Of a stretch of DNA of 64,000 nt, positions 28,455 through 36,936 are shown piece after piece. Origin of the DNA: Brevibacillus sedimenti (GTDB lineage Bacteria; Bacillota; Bacilli; Brevibacillales; Brevibacillaceae); NCBI RefSeq assembly GCF_020923495.1, contig NZ_CP064048.1, positions 1,071,001 through 1,135,000 of the forward strand. The letters run 5' to 3'. The first letter of the stretch is position 1, and the number at the start of each line of letters is the position of its first letter. A program made the translations under genes and the position numbers. The notes under the pieces are model-generated. The model saw only the letters and a list, made by a program, of their open reading frames with translations, had not been told where the DNA came from and ran no database searches.

Positions 28455-30368
28455 CTAATTCTTTTCGTTGACCAGCTTTTCCAGCTCGTTGAGCGTCTCC
28501 TCGAAGATCTCCATCGCCTGTTCGATCGGCTTGGAAGTGGACATGTCCACGCCTGCCGCTTTCAACACCTCGATCGGCGGCGCGGAGTTTCCTGCTTCGA
28601 GGAAGTTTTTGCGAATGCGGTCGACTGCCGGTTTGCCTTCGTCCAGCACCTGTTTGGCCAGAGCCTGGGAAGCGGCGAAGCTGGTGGAGTATTGGTAGAC
28701 GTAGTAGCGGTAGTTGAAGAAATGCGGTACACGCGCCCATTCCATGGCGATTTCCTCGTCCGAGACCATGTCCTTGCCGTAGTACTTCTTGTTGAGGTCC
28801 AGATAAATCTGCTTGAGCGCTTCGGCGTTGAGCGATTCACCCGCCTGTTCCTTCTCGTGAATCAACCGCTCAAACTCGGCAAACTGGGTCTGTCTGAAAA
28901 GCGTGGAGCGGAAGTTCTCCAGGTAGTGATTGAGCAGGTACATTTTCTCTTCCTTGGTCTTGGCCTTTTCGTACATGCTCTTGAACAGCAGCGTTTCGTT
29001 CATCGTGGACGCCACTTCCGCCGTAAAGATCGGATAGTTCGACGTGATGTACGGCTGCGTCTTGTTGGTGTAGTACGACTGCATCGCGTGGCCCATTTCG
29101 TGGGCAATCGTAAACACGTCGTCCAGCGTGCCCTGGTAGTTGAGCAGCACGTACGGGTGCGTGTCATACGCTCCCCACTGGTACGCCCCGCTGCGCTTGT
29201 CGTCGGTGGAGTAGACGTCCACCCAGCCGCCTTCCAGGCCCTCGGCCAGCACCTTCACGTAGTCGTCCCCCAGCGCCTGCAGTCCGTCGATGACCATCTT
29301 CTTGCCTTCCTCGTACGGAATGTACTTGTCGTCAGACGGCACGATCGGCACGTAAATGTCGTACATGTGCAATTCCTTGACGCCGAGCATTTTCTTCTTG
29401 AGCGCGATGTAGCGGTGCAACAGCGGCAGGTTTTTGTTCACGGTTTCGATCAGTTCGTCGTACACTTTCGTAGGGATGTTGTTGGGCGTCAGGCTGGCCT
29501 CCAGCGCAGAGCCGTAATTGCGCGCCTGGGCGTAAAAGTTGTCCGCTTTTACTTTGGCTGCCAGCGTCTGGGCAAAAGTGTCCTGGAAGTCTGTCAGCGC
29601 CTGATAGTATGCCTTGAACGCATCTTTCCGCACCCGCGGGTCCTTGCTCTCCAGATAGGAGACGAAGTTGGCCCGCGTCAACTGCACTTCATTCCCCTTT
29701 TCGTCCTTGATTTTTGGAAATTTCACGTCCTTGGAGAGCATGCTGTAGATGTTGGTCGGCGAGTTGCCCAGCGGCGACGATTTGGCCAGCAATTCCTCCA
29801 TCTCTTTGGGCAGCGAGTACGGTTTGGTGCGGATCATGTCCTCCAGCATCATTTTGTACGGCGCCAATTCCTTGGCTTCCAGGAAGCTCTTCATCTTGCT
29901 GTCCGGAATGGCGACGATCTCCGGCTGCATCCACGAGGTCTTTTCGGAGACCAGCGTGTTCATTTTTTCCGCCCGGTCGGCCAGCTTTTGCAGTTCGGGA
30001 TTTGCCGAGTTGACGTCCAGGGCCATGTTGGCGTAGACGTACGCCTTGTCGTTCAAGCGCATCAGCGCACTGTAGTCGTCCAATGCCTGCAGCAGCGATT
30101 GCACCGATTGGCCCAGTTTGCCCTGATGCTTGGTAAACGCATTTGCCAGCGCTTCCACCTTGGCGACGTCCTTCTCCCAGTCCTGAACAGTCGGGTAGAT
30201 ATGATCCAACTTCCATTTGTATTTGTCGGGAATTTCGGCGCGGGATTTGTAAACGGGCGCTTCAGCCGCAGCCGCCACCGCCGCCGTGCTGTACGGGATA
30301 AACGGGGAAGATACGGTCGTCAACGCGATTGCCAGCGCCGTCAAAGATGCCAACGCATGCTTTTTCAC
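28455..30368 (-). CDS. pepF: Secreted M3-family oligoendopeptidase F
   Basis: Zinc metallopeptidase that degrades short peptides. The 637-residue protein has the HExxH site in FTIAHEMGHAMQSYY and a downstream zinc-ligand glutamate region (FTAEVASTMNETLL), as in PepF. It starts with a signal peptide: MKKHALASLTALAIALTTVS, then a Sec-type cleavage region rich in alanine. Most PepF proteins are cytoplasmic, so export is notable and would place peptide degradation outside the membrane. It is a single-gene unit. Its upstream region contains the DnaA-box cluster. Confidence 0.93.
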   Translation of the reverse strand: MKKHALASLTALAIALTTVSSPFIPYSTAAVAAAAEAPVYKSRAEIPDKYKWKLDHIYPTVQDWEKDVAKVEALANAFTKHQGKLGQSVQSLLQALDDYSALMRLNDKAYVYANMALDVNSANPELQKLADRAEKMNTLVSEKTSWMQPEIVAIPDSKMKSFLEAKELAPYKMMLEDMIRTKPYSLPKEMEELLAKSSPLGNSPTNIYSMLSKDVKFPKIKDEKGNEVQLTRANFVSYLESKDPRVRKDAFKAYYQALTDFQDTFAQTLAAKVKADNFYAQARNYGSALEASLTPNNIPTKVYDELIETVNKNLPLLHRYIALKKKMLGVKELHMYDIYVPIVPSDDKYIPYEEGKKMVIDGLQALGDDYVKVLAEGLEGGWVDVYSTDDKRSGAYQWGAYDTHPYVLLNYQGTLDDVFTIAHEMGHAMQSYYTNKTQPYITSNYPIFTAEVASTMNETLLFKSMYEKAKTKEEKMYLLNHYLENFRSTLFRQTQFAEFERLIHEKEQAGESLNAEALKQIYLDLNKKYYGKDMVSDEEIAMEWARVPHFFNYRYYVYQYSTSFAASQALAKQVLDEGKPAVDRIRKNFLEAGNSAPPIEVLKAAGVDMSTSKPIEQAMEIFEETLNELEKLVNEKN

Positions 30369-30403
30369 ACAGAATCGCCCCTTTTCTTTATGTTATATCT
30401 TTG

Positions 30404-30616
30404 CTAAATACTGTAATTATATCCCTCCCCCTAAATTCCTTCTTACTAATAAAAATATTTAAAATATTTAATACTATTTATCCAAAGATTTGCATTGTTT
30501 GTGAATAAAACTGTGAATAATATTTGGCGAATCGTATGGTTATCCACAGTTTTAGCGGCAAATTCCCGGAAAAACGACCTGGTTGTCCACATTTTTGTGG
30601 ATAGTGTTGTGTATAA
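30404..30616. promoter_or_regulatory. Origin-like cluster of DnaA boxes beside an AT-rich tract
   Basis: Seven DnaA-box-like 9-mers lie in 139 bases: TTATCCAAA 30478-30486, TGTGAATAA 30500-30508 and 30512-30520, TTATCCACA 30540-30548 (perfect), TTGTCCACA 30583-30591, TGTGGATAG 30596-30604 and TGTGTATAA 30608-30616. To their left is a tract made almost only of A and T (30440-30480) with a TAGTATTAA run on the minus strand, like DnaA-trio sequence. The cluster lies between pepF and a YjcZ-like gene. Confidence 0.7.
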
Positions 30617-30708
30617 CTTAATTTCCGCGCAGCGTGACAAACGCCCATACCGCCTCCTCTCCTCTGACATAGCATAGGTAATGAATCCAGGGTAGGAGGT
30701 GTTAGCTA

Positions 30709-30798
30709 GTGGGTATCTTCAACGGCCGCTTCGACGGTTTCGCGCTTGTGCTGGTTCTCTTCATCCTGCTTGTTATCGTTGGTTGTGACTGCGAGTAA
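30709..30798 (+). CDS. YjcZ-family sporulation peptide
   Basis: A 29-residue hydrophobic peptide starting at a GTG nine bases after GGAGG. It reads VGIFNGRFDG followed by FALVLVLFILLVIVGCDCE. The FAL-hydrophobic-LFILLxIVG core is the signature of the YjcZ family of tiny spore-associated membrane peptides. The ending CDCE, with two cysteines, is unusual. It is transcribed opposite to its neighbours, which is common for late sporulation genes. Confidence 0.8.
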   Translation: MGIFNGRFDGFALVLVLFILLVIVGCDCE

Positions 30799-31088
30799 CG
30801 TTCCCGCGCTATCCAAGCTATATAAGGTGTACAACCGTTTGAAGCGAGCATATCCATCCCCGGCATCGCTTCGACAGCGGCTTTGCCTGAATATCGAGAG
30901 GGTAACCACACGAGGTGTTGCGCAAGGCCAGACGGCAACCGACCGGGTCCCTTGCCTTTTGCCATCATTGACCAAACGAAAGAGGATGCAACCTGTGACG
31001 CGTCGCATCCTCTTTCCTTGTGCTCGCTTGTTCGATTTTGCTGTGCTTGCCATCGTTTTCGCCGACCCGGCATTCCAGCCGTGAACGG
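30799..31088. other. Gap between YjcZ-like gene and DUF951 gene
   Basis: No convincing gene. The only structure is a perfect 12-base stem GAAAGAGGATGC/GCATCCTCTTTC (30978-30989, 31005-31016). It probably terminates the convergent YjcZ-like and DUF951 transcripts, although T tracts are short. Confidence 0.5.
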
Positions 31089-31298
31089 TTACGATTCCGG
31101 CTGTTCCTCTGCCCGAACCAGCACTTTTTTCATTTTCCGCTCAAATTCCAGACGCGGGATCATCACGCTGTGTTCGCACCCGGTGCATTTAATGCGGATG
31201 TCCATACCCATGCGGATTACTTTCCAGGCGTTTGTCCCACATGGATGGGGCTTTTTCATCTGCACGATGTCCCCCAGGGCAAACTGCTTACGTTCCAT
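31089..31298 (-). CDS. DUF951 family small protein
   Basis: A 69-residue protein with a KKPHPCGTNAWKVIRMGMDI motif and CTGC, the DUF951 pattern; the cysteines may bind zinc. The family is found beside mscS, ychF and parB in Bacillota and its role is unknown. It follows the mechanosensitive channel gene by 30 bases on the same strand and is probably cotranscribed. Confidence 0.9.
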   Translation of the reverse strand: MERKQFALGDIVQMKKPHPCGTNAWKVIRMGMDIRIKCTGCEHSVMIPRLEFERKMKKVLVRAEEQPES

Positions 31299-31328
31299 GC
31301 TTCTCCCTCCTTTTCCTCTTCCCTCTTG

Positions 31329-32216
31329 TCAGGCTTGTCCTTTTGGCTGGAACACCAACCGCGGATACGGAATCTCGATGCCGCGGGCGTCGAACTCCCG
31401 CTTGATCATCGCCCGCAGCTTGCGGCTCACACCGTGATGGGTGTTCGGTTTGCATTCCGCCGTCACGCGCATGATCACTTCCATCGGACCGAAGGCGTGA
31501 ACGCCAAGCAATTGCGGTTCCGCGACGATATCCGGCACTTCGTCCTGCGCCTTTTTGATGATCTCTTTCAGGACGCGTTCGACGTTGTCCAGATCCTCTT
31601 CATAGGCAACCGATACGTCCACGACCGCCAACGTGTTTTGCAGCGAATAGTTGGTCACCTGCGTGATGCTCCCGTTGGGGAAAATGTGAACCTCCCCCGT
31701 CCAACTGCGAATCCGGGTGATCCGCAGGCCGATCTCCTGCACCGTACCCGTCATGTTGTTGATCGTGACCACATCGCCCACGGCGAACTGATCTTCAAAA
31801 ATGATGAAGAAGCCGGTGATCACGTCGCGCACCAGGCTTTGCGCGCCAAACCCGACTGCCAGCCCCAGCACCCCTGCGCTGACCAGCACGGGACGCAGGT
31901 CGACGCCCAACTGCTGCAGTGTCAGCAAGATGGCCAAAAAATAGATCGAGTAACGAGCGACGTTGTTCACCAGCACCCGCAGCGTGTCGACCCGCCGCTG
32001 CTCGATCTGCAGCTTGCTCCCCCGCCGATGTTGAAACACCCGGTTTACCGCCGCCTGGACGAGCGCCACCACGATGCGGGACAAGATGATAATCAGCAGG
32101 ATTTTCAGGACGATCGCTCCGATTGTGATCCATGTGTCGGGATTGGTCAGGTAAGCGCTCGCTTGCGCATACAACGTCTCAAACCATCGCTCCTGTTTGG
32201 CAATTTCCTCTGTCAC
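31329..32216 (-). CDS. MscS-family small-conductance mechanosensitive channel
   Basis: Membrane channel that opens on hypo-osmotic shock. The 295-residue protein has three N-terminal helices (about residues 25-48, 75-95, 100-125) with the pore-lining TM3 pattern GVLGLAVGFGAQSLVRDVIT. The MscS beta domain (QFAVGDVVTINNMTGTVQEI) and the C-terminal alpha/beta domain follow. It lies three bases downstream of the DUF3343 gene. It is longer than the simplest E. coli type but usual for Bacilli (YkuT type). Confidence 0.93.
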   Translation of the reverse strand: MTEEIAKQERWFETLYAQASAYLTNPDTWITIGAIVLKILLIIILSRIVVALVQAAVNRVFQHRRGSKLQIEQRRVDTLRVLVNNVARYSIYFLAILLTLQQLGVDLRPVLVSAGVLGLAVGFGAQSLVRDVITGFFIIFEDQFAVGDVVTINNMTGTVQEIGLRITRIRSWTGEVHIFPNGSITQVTNYSLQNTLAVVDVSVAYEEDLDNVERVLKEIIKKAQDEVPDIVAEPQLLGVHAFGPMEVIMRVTAECKPNTHHGVSRKLRAMIKREFDARGIEIPYPRLVFQPKGQA

Positions 32217-32218
32217 GT

Positions 32219-32494
32219 TTACTGCTCCTTCCTGTTTCCGTGTTCGTCGATTTCGTGGTAGCAGTCGGAAAACAAGCGAAAGTAGCCGCGAATTTCTACA
32301 TGCTGCCCTTCGATGATTTCTCTGGCCTGCCGGTAATCAGCCAGCGGGAACTCAATGGACAAGGCGCAGCCGGCCGTGATTTCTTTCGGGGTCGGACGAG
32401 TGTCAATGTCGATATCGGCATACTCCAGCAGCATCTCCGCCCGCAGTGCCTGCTGGGTGGAATCGAACGCGATCAGTACAGTCTCGCCTTCCAC
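32219..32494 (-). CDS. DUF3343 protein, putative sulfur/selenium carrier
   Basis: A 91-residue protein with the DUF3343 pattern: VLIAFDSTQQALRAEMLL at the N-terminus and RPTPKEITAGCALSIEF with the key cysteine. Such proteins have been proposed as carriers of sulfur or selenium passed on by a class V aminotransferase; a candidate partner is encoded at 39029-40189. The GTG chosen follows GGAGGGAGGGG six bases upstream, so 44 codons of the longer frame are not used. Followed after two bases by mscS. Confidence 0.75.
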   Translation of the reverse strand: MEGETVLIAFDSTQQALRAEMLLEYADIDIDTRPTPKEITAGCALSIEFPLADYRQAREIIEGQHVEIRGYFRLFSDCYHEIDEHGNRKEQ

Positions 32495-32788
32495 ATCGAG
32501 CCCCTCCCTCCACTTTTTCTGTTCCCATTGTACCTGTTCGGATACAACCGCGCCAGTTTCCCCGGTTGTAAAGAATTGCTTCTGCGGGTAATGCGTCAAG
32601 GCATAGAAATGAAACAGGCCCATCACGCTTTGCCTGTCGTTGTTTCACTATCCAGAGCGTTCAAAACAGCCGCAACCTTTGTATTAGCTGGTATAAAAAA
32701 ACCCGTCCGGTACTATACTGTGAATACTTTTGGTGTGAACCGCATTCGGTGTTATCGGCCTTGAACGACGCGAGACTTGGGGGTAGTC

Positions 32789-33400
32789 ATGAACCTGTTT
32801 GATAGCCAGCGCAAGGACAGCTCCTTGCCACCGTTTACCGTCGAGTATCGAAATGAAACCGCCGCAGATCAGTTGGCTCAACACCTGGCGCAGCGCATCC
32901 TCCTGAAAACGCAACGCGACGACATCGTCATCCTCTGCATCGGAACCGACCGTTCTACCGGCGACGCGCTTGGGCCGTTGGTCGGCAGCAAATTGAAAGC
33001 CCGCACGCACCACCTGTTGCACGTATACGGAACCCTGGAAGAACCCGTGCACGCCATGAATCTCCGCGAAAAACTGGATGAAATTAACCGGACCCATCCA
33101 CAGGCACTGCTCATCGCCATCGACGCCTGTCTCGGCCAGTTTAGCAATGTGGGCAATATCAACGTGGCGGACGGGCCCCTGAAGCCAGGCGCCGGCGTAA
33201 AAAAGGACCTGCCCTCGGTCGGTACCTTTCACATTACCGGCATCGTCAACGTCGGTGGTTTCATGGAGTATTTCGTCCTGCAAAACACCCGGCTCTACGT
33301 GGTCATGCGCATGGCGGAGATTATCGCCAATGCCCTGTTTCAGGCCGCGCTGATTGTTTCCGGGGATCAAAACAAACTGGGCACGGCGCTGCAAGAGTAA
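32789..33400 (+). CDS. yyaC: YyaC, spore protease-like sporulation protein
   Basis: GPR-related protein (DUF1256) made during sporulation. The 203-residue sequence carries VILCIGTDRSTGDALGPLVG, then a DACLG motif and GTFHITGIVNVGGFMEY near the end, all characteristic. The ATG follows TTGGGGG six bases upstream; the TTG four codons earlier is less likely. It stands alone on the plus strand, in the same neighbourhood as in Bacillus, and ends at a bidirectional terminator. Confidence 0.95.
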   Translation: MNLFDSQRKDSSLPPFTVEYRNETAADQLAQHLAQRILLKTQRDDIVILCIGTDRSTGDALGPLVGSKLKARTHHLLHVYGTLEEPVHAMNLREKLDEINRTHPQALLIAIDACLGQFSNVGNINVADGPLKPGAGVKKDLPSVGTFHITGIVNVGGFMEYFVLQNTRLYVVMRMAEIIANALFQAALIVSGDQNKLGTALQE

Positions 33401-33424
33401 GAAACGCTTCAACCATTCTGATAA

Positions 33425-33463
33425 AAAAAGACTTGTTTCCTTACGGGGAATACAAGTCTTTTT
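33425..33463. terminator. Bidirectional terminator between yyaC and lipid kinase
   Basis: Perfect 12-base stem AAAAAGACTTGT/ACAAGTCTTTTT with a 15-base loop; A and T tracts serve both converging genes. Confidence 0.92.
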
Positions 33464-33467
33464 GCTG

Positions 33468-34367
33468 TTATGACAAGATGGTCAATCGCCGCCTGGCCAC
33501 ATTCACGGTGATCGGCGTAACGCCCGCCATTTCGCCGTCGGCATGCACCACCATTGGTCGTTCCGATTGAATGGTGATGGTAGCGCCGCGAAAAAAGCGA
33601 GCCGCCGGATGATGTACATGTTTGCCCGTATAAATCAGCGGAAAGGCCCGAAGCAGGCTCCAGCGGCTGGCGTGGCTGACCACACAGATGTCTGCTCGGC
33701 CGTCGTCCGGAACCGCATCTGGACAAATCTGCATCCCTCCACCGTAACTGGATATGTTTGCAACAGCGATCAGCCAGACGTTTTCCAGCGTCTCCTGACG
33801 GTCGTCGATCACAACCGTCACCGAGCAGGGCTTGTATGTGAGCAGAACGCGCACAACTGCAAGGAAATAAGCCAGGACTCCCAGCTTGATCTTGTTCAGC
33901 CACCGTTTATAGCGCGCCCGGTTTGCCGTTACTGCCACCTGACCGTCCAATCCGGCGCCAACGGAATTTATCGCCACCATTCCGTTGAGCTGGAGCACAT
34001 CAATCGTTTTGGTTACATTTCCTTGCAAAATCTTCTCCAACGCCTGGAGCGGATCGCGCGGCAAATTGTGTCCGCGGGCAAAGTCGTTCCCCGATCCCGC
34101 CGGAATATGGCCAAACGCACAGGCAACCTGCGATTCGTGAATTCCGTTTACCACTTCATTGACCGTTCCGTCACCGCCCACTGCCACAATTCCGGTTACG
34201 CTTCCGTTTTGCAGCACGTCCACGGCAAGCTGCTTCGCTTCGCCCGCCATGGACGTCTTACGCACCAAGTACGCGACGTTCCTCTGCCTCAATTCCTCCT
34301 CCAGCTGCTTCCATACCATTGCTCCCCTGCCGTTCCCCGAAACGGGATTCACAATGAATCCAAGCAT
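33468..34367 (-). CDS. Diacylglycerol kinase / YegS-type lipid kinase
   Basis: Soluble DAGK-catalytic-domain protein that phosphorylates diacylglycerol or a related lipid. The 299-residue sequence shows the start FIVNPVSGNGRGAMVWKQLE, the nucleotide-binding GGDGTVNEVVNG and the PAGSGNDFARG loop, followed by the C-terminal beta-sandwich. Length is typical of BmrU/YtlR/YegS proteins, so the exact substrate cannot be told. Single-gene unit converging on yyaC. Confidence 0.9.
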   Translation of the reverse strand: MLGFIVNPVSGNGRGAMVWKQLEEELRQRNVAYLVRKTSMAGEAKQLAVDVLQNGSVTGIVAVGGDGTVNEVVNGIHESQVACAFGHIPAGSGNDFARGHNLPRDPLQALEKILQGNVTKTIDVLQLNGMVAINSVGAGLDGQVAVTANRARYKRWLNKIKLGVLAYFLAVVRVLLTYKPCSVTVVIDDRQETLENVWLIAVANISSYGGGMQICPDAVPDDGRADICVVSHASRWSLLRAFPLIYTGKHVHHPAARFFRGATITIQSERPMVVHADGEMAGVTPITVNVARRRLTILS

Positions 34368-34446
34368 TCTGCCCTCTCCCCGCGAAGTTACTTGAGTTTA
34401 TGACTGTATTATCATATGATCCCGTTCATCATCATCATAAAACAAA

Positions 34447-34487
34447 AACCGAGCATGTTATCAGGGATTCACCCTGACACCGCTCGG
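34447..34487 (-). terminator. Terminator of the ArsR-SRPBCC gene
   Basis: Two-tier stem CCGAGC/GCTCGG with inner TCAGGG/CCCTGA, followed on the minus strand by TTTTTG. Confidence 0.85.
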
Positions 34488-34498
34488 CTTTAGCTGGA

Positions 34499-35260
34499 TT
34501 AGGAAGTTAATGACCTGCCTGTCTCGATCAATGTTTTCATACCGGACAGAACGATCGGCAATCCCTCTTCCAATACACGGGATGTATTTGGTGCTTCCTC
34601 AAACTCGTCGTGCACGACAGTCACCAATGTCACTCCGGCAAACTCAGCATGCGGCTCGATCTCCCAAGTCAAACGTGATGGCTTCTCCTCCGCGGTGTCG
34701 GCTTGCACAAGCAGTTGCCATGTCATCACCAGCCGACGGGGCGGCTCCACGACAAGAAACTCCCCTTTTGCCTGCAGCTGCCCTTGGGGATTCCATATCT
34801 CATACGGACAGCCTGCTTTGAATTCACCTTTAATCATTCCATTATACCAATATTGAGAAGTCAGCGAAGGATTGGTCAGCGCGTTCCAGACCTGTTCCGG
34901 ATTTGTTTTGATCGCAATGCGGTTAATATGCCTGGGCTTTTGTTCCATGGCGGGTCCACTCTCCATCTCTTTTTTTAGCAGGCTTAATCCCGACACCCAC
35001 GGTTCGGCGTACTTGCTTACCCACCTGTCGTAGATTTGGCGAATGGCTACAGGGTTCAAGTAGTGGTACTTCTCCCGCCCTACCTTACACGTAGTAAGCA
35101 GGCCCGCTTCCTCCAGAATGCGAAGATGCTTCATAACGCCGAATCGGGACATCTGCAGATGAGTGCAGAGATCATGTAATGTTCGGCCATCCTTTTCATA
35201 CAACAGGTCCAACAGTGTTCGCCTGCTGGGATCGGCCAGTGCTTTAAATATATCGTCCAT
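34499..35260 (-). CDS. ArsR-type regulator fused to an AHSA1 (SRPBCC) domain
   Basis: A 253-residue fusion. The N-terminal winged helix (about 1-90) has the ArsR pattern ALADPSRRTLLDLLYEKDGR and LQMSRFGVMKHLRILEEAGL. The C-terminal half (from about 115) is an AHSA1-like ligand pocket (IAIKTNPEQVWNALTNPSLT). No metal-binding cysteine box is seen, so it probably senses an organic ligand. The ATG is nine bases after GGAGG. It diverges from an EamA-FMN reductase-acetyltransferase operon, and two palindromes fill the shared promoter region, so it is probably their local repressor. Confidence 0.88.
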   Translation of the reverse strand: MDDIFKALADPSRRTLLDLLYEKDGRTLHDLCTHLQMSRFGVMKHLRILEEAGLLTTCKVGREKYHYLNPVAIRQIYDRWVSKYAEPWVSGLSLLKKEMESGPAMEQKPRHINRIAIKTNPEQVWNALTNPSLTSQYWYNGMIKGEFKAGCPYEIWNPQGQLQAKGEFLVVEPPRRLVMTWQLLVQADTAEEKPSRLTWEIEPHAEFAGVTLVTVVHDEFEEAPNTSRVLEEGLPIVLSGMKTLIETGRSLTS

Positions 35261-35318
35261 ATGGAAATGCCTCCATGATGTCCACGAACTAGGCAATGGT
35301 AAAACATATCAATAACCA

Positions 35319-35368
35319 TTGACATGTTACCATATAGTAACATATATTAAAAGTGACCATTTGGTCAC
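35319..35368 (+). promoter_or_regulatory. Promoter of the EamA operon with two palindromic operators
   Basis: TTGACA (35319-35324), 18-base spacer, TATATT (35343-35348). The palindrome ATGTTACCATATAGTAACAT (35324-35343) fills the whole spacer. A second palindrome, GTGACC-ATTT-GGTCAC (35353-35368), lies over the start point. Both contain GTNAC half-sites. Occupancy would block the plus-strand promoter and probably the divergent regulator promoter as well. Confidence 0.8.
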
Positions 35369-35423
35369 ATATTATGACGCACGGGATGTTCTGCCGGCAA
35401 CCATCACGTTGCAACTCCTGGGG

Positions 35424-36368
35424 GTGATTTGGCAGCTGAAACTTGCTTATTTCGTTGCCATTCTGAATGCGGCGGTGATTGGCGTAACGTTTCTGCTTGT
35501 CAAACTGACGTTGACCTTCGCTACTCCTCTCGATACGTTGACCTACCGTTTCGCCGTCGCTTTTGCGGTCATGATTGTCCCGGCGATCTTTGGATTCTTC
35601 AAACTGGGCTACCGCGGCAAACCGCTGTTTTCCTTGCTGCTGCTGGCCTCCTTATACCCAATCGCTTACTTCGTGCTGCAAACATATGGGCTCCAGCATG
35701 CTGCGTCTGCGGAAGGCGGCATCATCAGCGCCATGACGCCAGCCGTCACGATGATATTTGCTTCCGTCTTTTTAAAAGAAACGACCACCTTGATGCAGAA
35801 GCTCTCTCTTCTTCTGTCTGCGAGCGGCATTGTGTTCATTTATACCATGAATGGCGCAAGCGACTGGTCGCGGACCACCGGCATCGCCTTGCTCGTTCTC
35901 GCATGTGTCACATTAGCCGGGTACAACGTGCTGGCCCGATTGGTCACCAGACATTTCAGTGCTATGGAAATCAGTTTTTTTATGGTGGGGATCGCATTCG
36001 TCTCATTTTTGACTGCATCCCTTGGCATCCATGCTGCGGCAGGAACGATTGATACCTTTGTCGCTCCTCTTTCCAGCGGTGTCTTTATCGCCTTGATCAG
36101 CTGTCTTGGCTTGATTCAAGTGGCAACTGCCTATATGGCCAATTTTGTCTTATCCCGGATGGAAGCCGCCAAGATGAGCGTATTCTCCCACTTGTCCACG
36201 ATTATCGCCATCGGAGCGGGTGCGTTGATCTTGGAGGAGAGCGTTACTTGGAGTCATCTATGCGGCGCTGTCCTGATTATCTCAGGGGTCATTGGAGTGA
36301 ATATGCCGTGGAATGTTTCTAGCACATCAGCAAAGCAGCTGAAAAAAACAAGCAAAGCGAGGTCATAA
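35424..36368 (+). CDS. EamA/DMT-family exporter
   Basis: Drug/metabolite transporter with about ten membrane helices in two EamA repeats (first block from LAYFVAILNAAVIGVTFLL, second from TTGIALLVLACVTLAGYNVL). The frame is open further upstream, but that part overlaps the promoter, so translation must start after about 35355. The GTG at 35424 is the best candidate, with only a weak GGGG site close to it, and it gives 314 residues. Its stop overlaps the next ATG by one base. Likely exports a small organic compound handled by the two enzymes that follow. Confidence 0.85.
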   Translation: MIWQLKLAYFVAILNAAVIGVTFLLVKLTLTFATPLDTLTYRFAVAFAVMIVPAIFGFFKLGYRGKPLFSLLLLASLYPIAYFVLQTYGLQHAASAEGGIISAMTPAVTMIFASVFLKETTTLMQKLSLLLSASGIVFIYTMNGASDWSRTTGIALLVLACVTLAGYNVLARLVTRHFSAMEISFFMVGIAFVSFLTASLGIHAAAGTIDTFVAPLSSGVFIALISCLGLIQVATAYMANFVLSRMEAAKMSVFSHLSTIIAIGAGALILEESVTWSHLCGAVLIISGVIGVNMPWNVSSTSAKQLKKTSKARS

Positions 36369-36936
36369 TGATGCACATTGCCATGATCGCCGGGAGCAAC
36401 CGGCAAAACGCGACAAGTACAAGTGTGCTTCGTTATATCGAAACCATTCTGAAAGCCCGAAACATCCAGGTCTCCTTTATCGATCTGGCGGTTGTGCGGC
36501 TGCCGCTCTTTTCCCCGATGCGGAAGATGTTCACCCGGAAGCAGATTTTATGATCAGATCAGTCAAACAAGCTGACGGCCTCATCCTGGCAACTCCCGAA
36601 TACCATGGTTCCATCTCCGGTTCGTTGAAGAATGCGCTGGATTATTTGGATAACAGCCACGTAGCGGGCAAGCCGGTATTGACCGTAAGCTCGGCAGGCG
36701 GGCGTCTCGGTGTGAGTTCACTTGTCCATTTGCAAAGCATCATCCGGAATCTTCACGGTATTCTAAGTCCGGAATGGATCTCGATCGGGGACGGTCACCC
36801 CCTCTTTGATCGGGATGGGGCTCCTCGAGATCCGGAGATATTACAGCGCATTGATCAAGCCGTTGAACAATTTATCGAACTCGTGAGGAAGTTGGGAAAC
36901 GACACACAACCTAGGAAAGTGATGATGGAATCATGA
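36368..36936 (+). pseudogene. NADPH-dependent FMN reductase, frameshifted
   Basis: Flavodoxin-like reductase of the azoreductase/chromate-reductase type. The first frame reads IAMIAGSNRQNATSTSVLRY, the flavin phosphate loop, as far as RLPLFSP. One base too many in the TTTTCCCC run at about 36508-36515 breaks it. The other frame carries the rest: FPDAEDVHPEADF, then ILATPEYHGSISGSLKNALD, to a stop at 36936. Joined, the protein has about 188 residues, normal for the family. The frames also show an ATGA overlap at 36550, but homology upstream of that ATG shows it is not the true second start. Could be sequencing error. Confidence 0.85.

Noticed and set aside
28302..30407. A 701-codon plus-strand frame opposite pepF
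   Set aside because: Shadow of pepF with no ribosome site or motif; the minus strand has the intact peptidase with signal peptide and zinc site.
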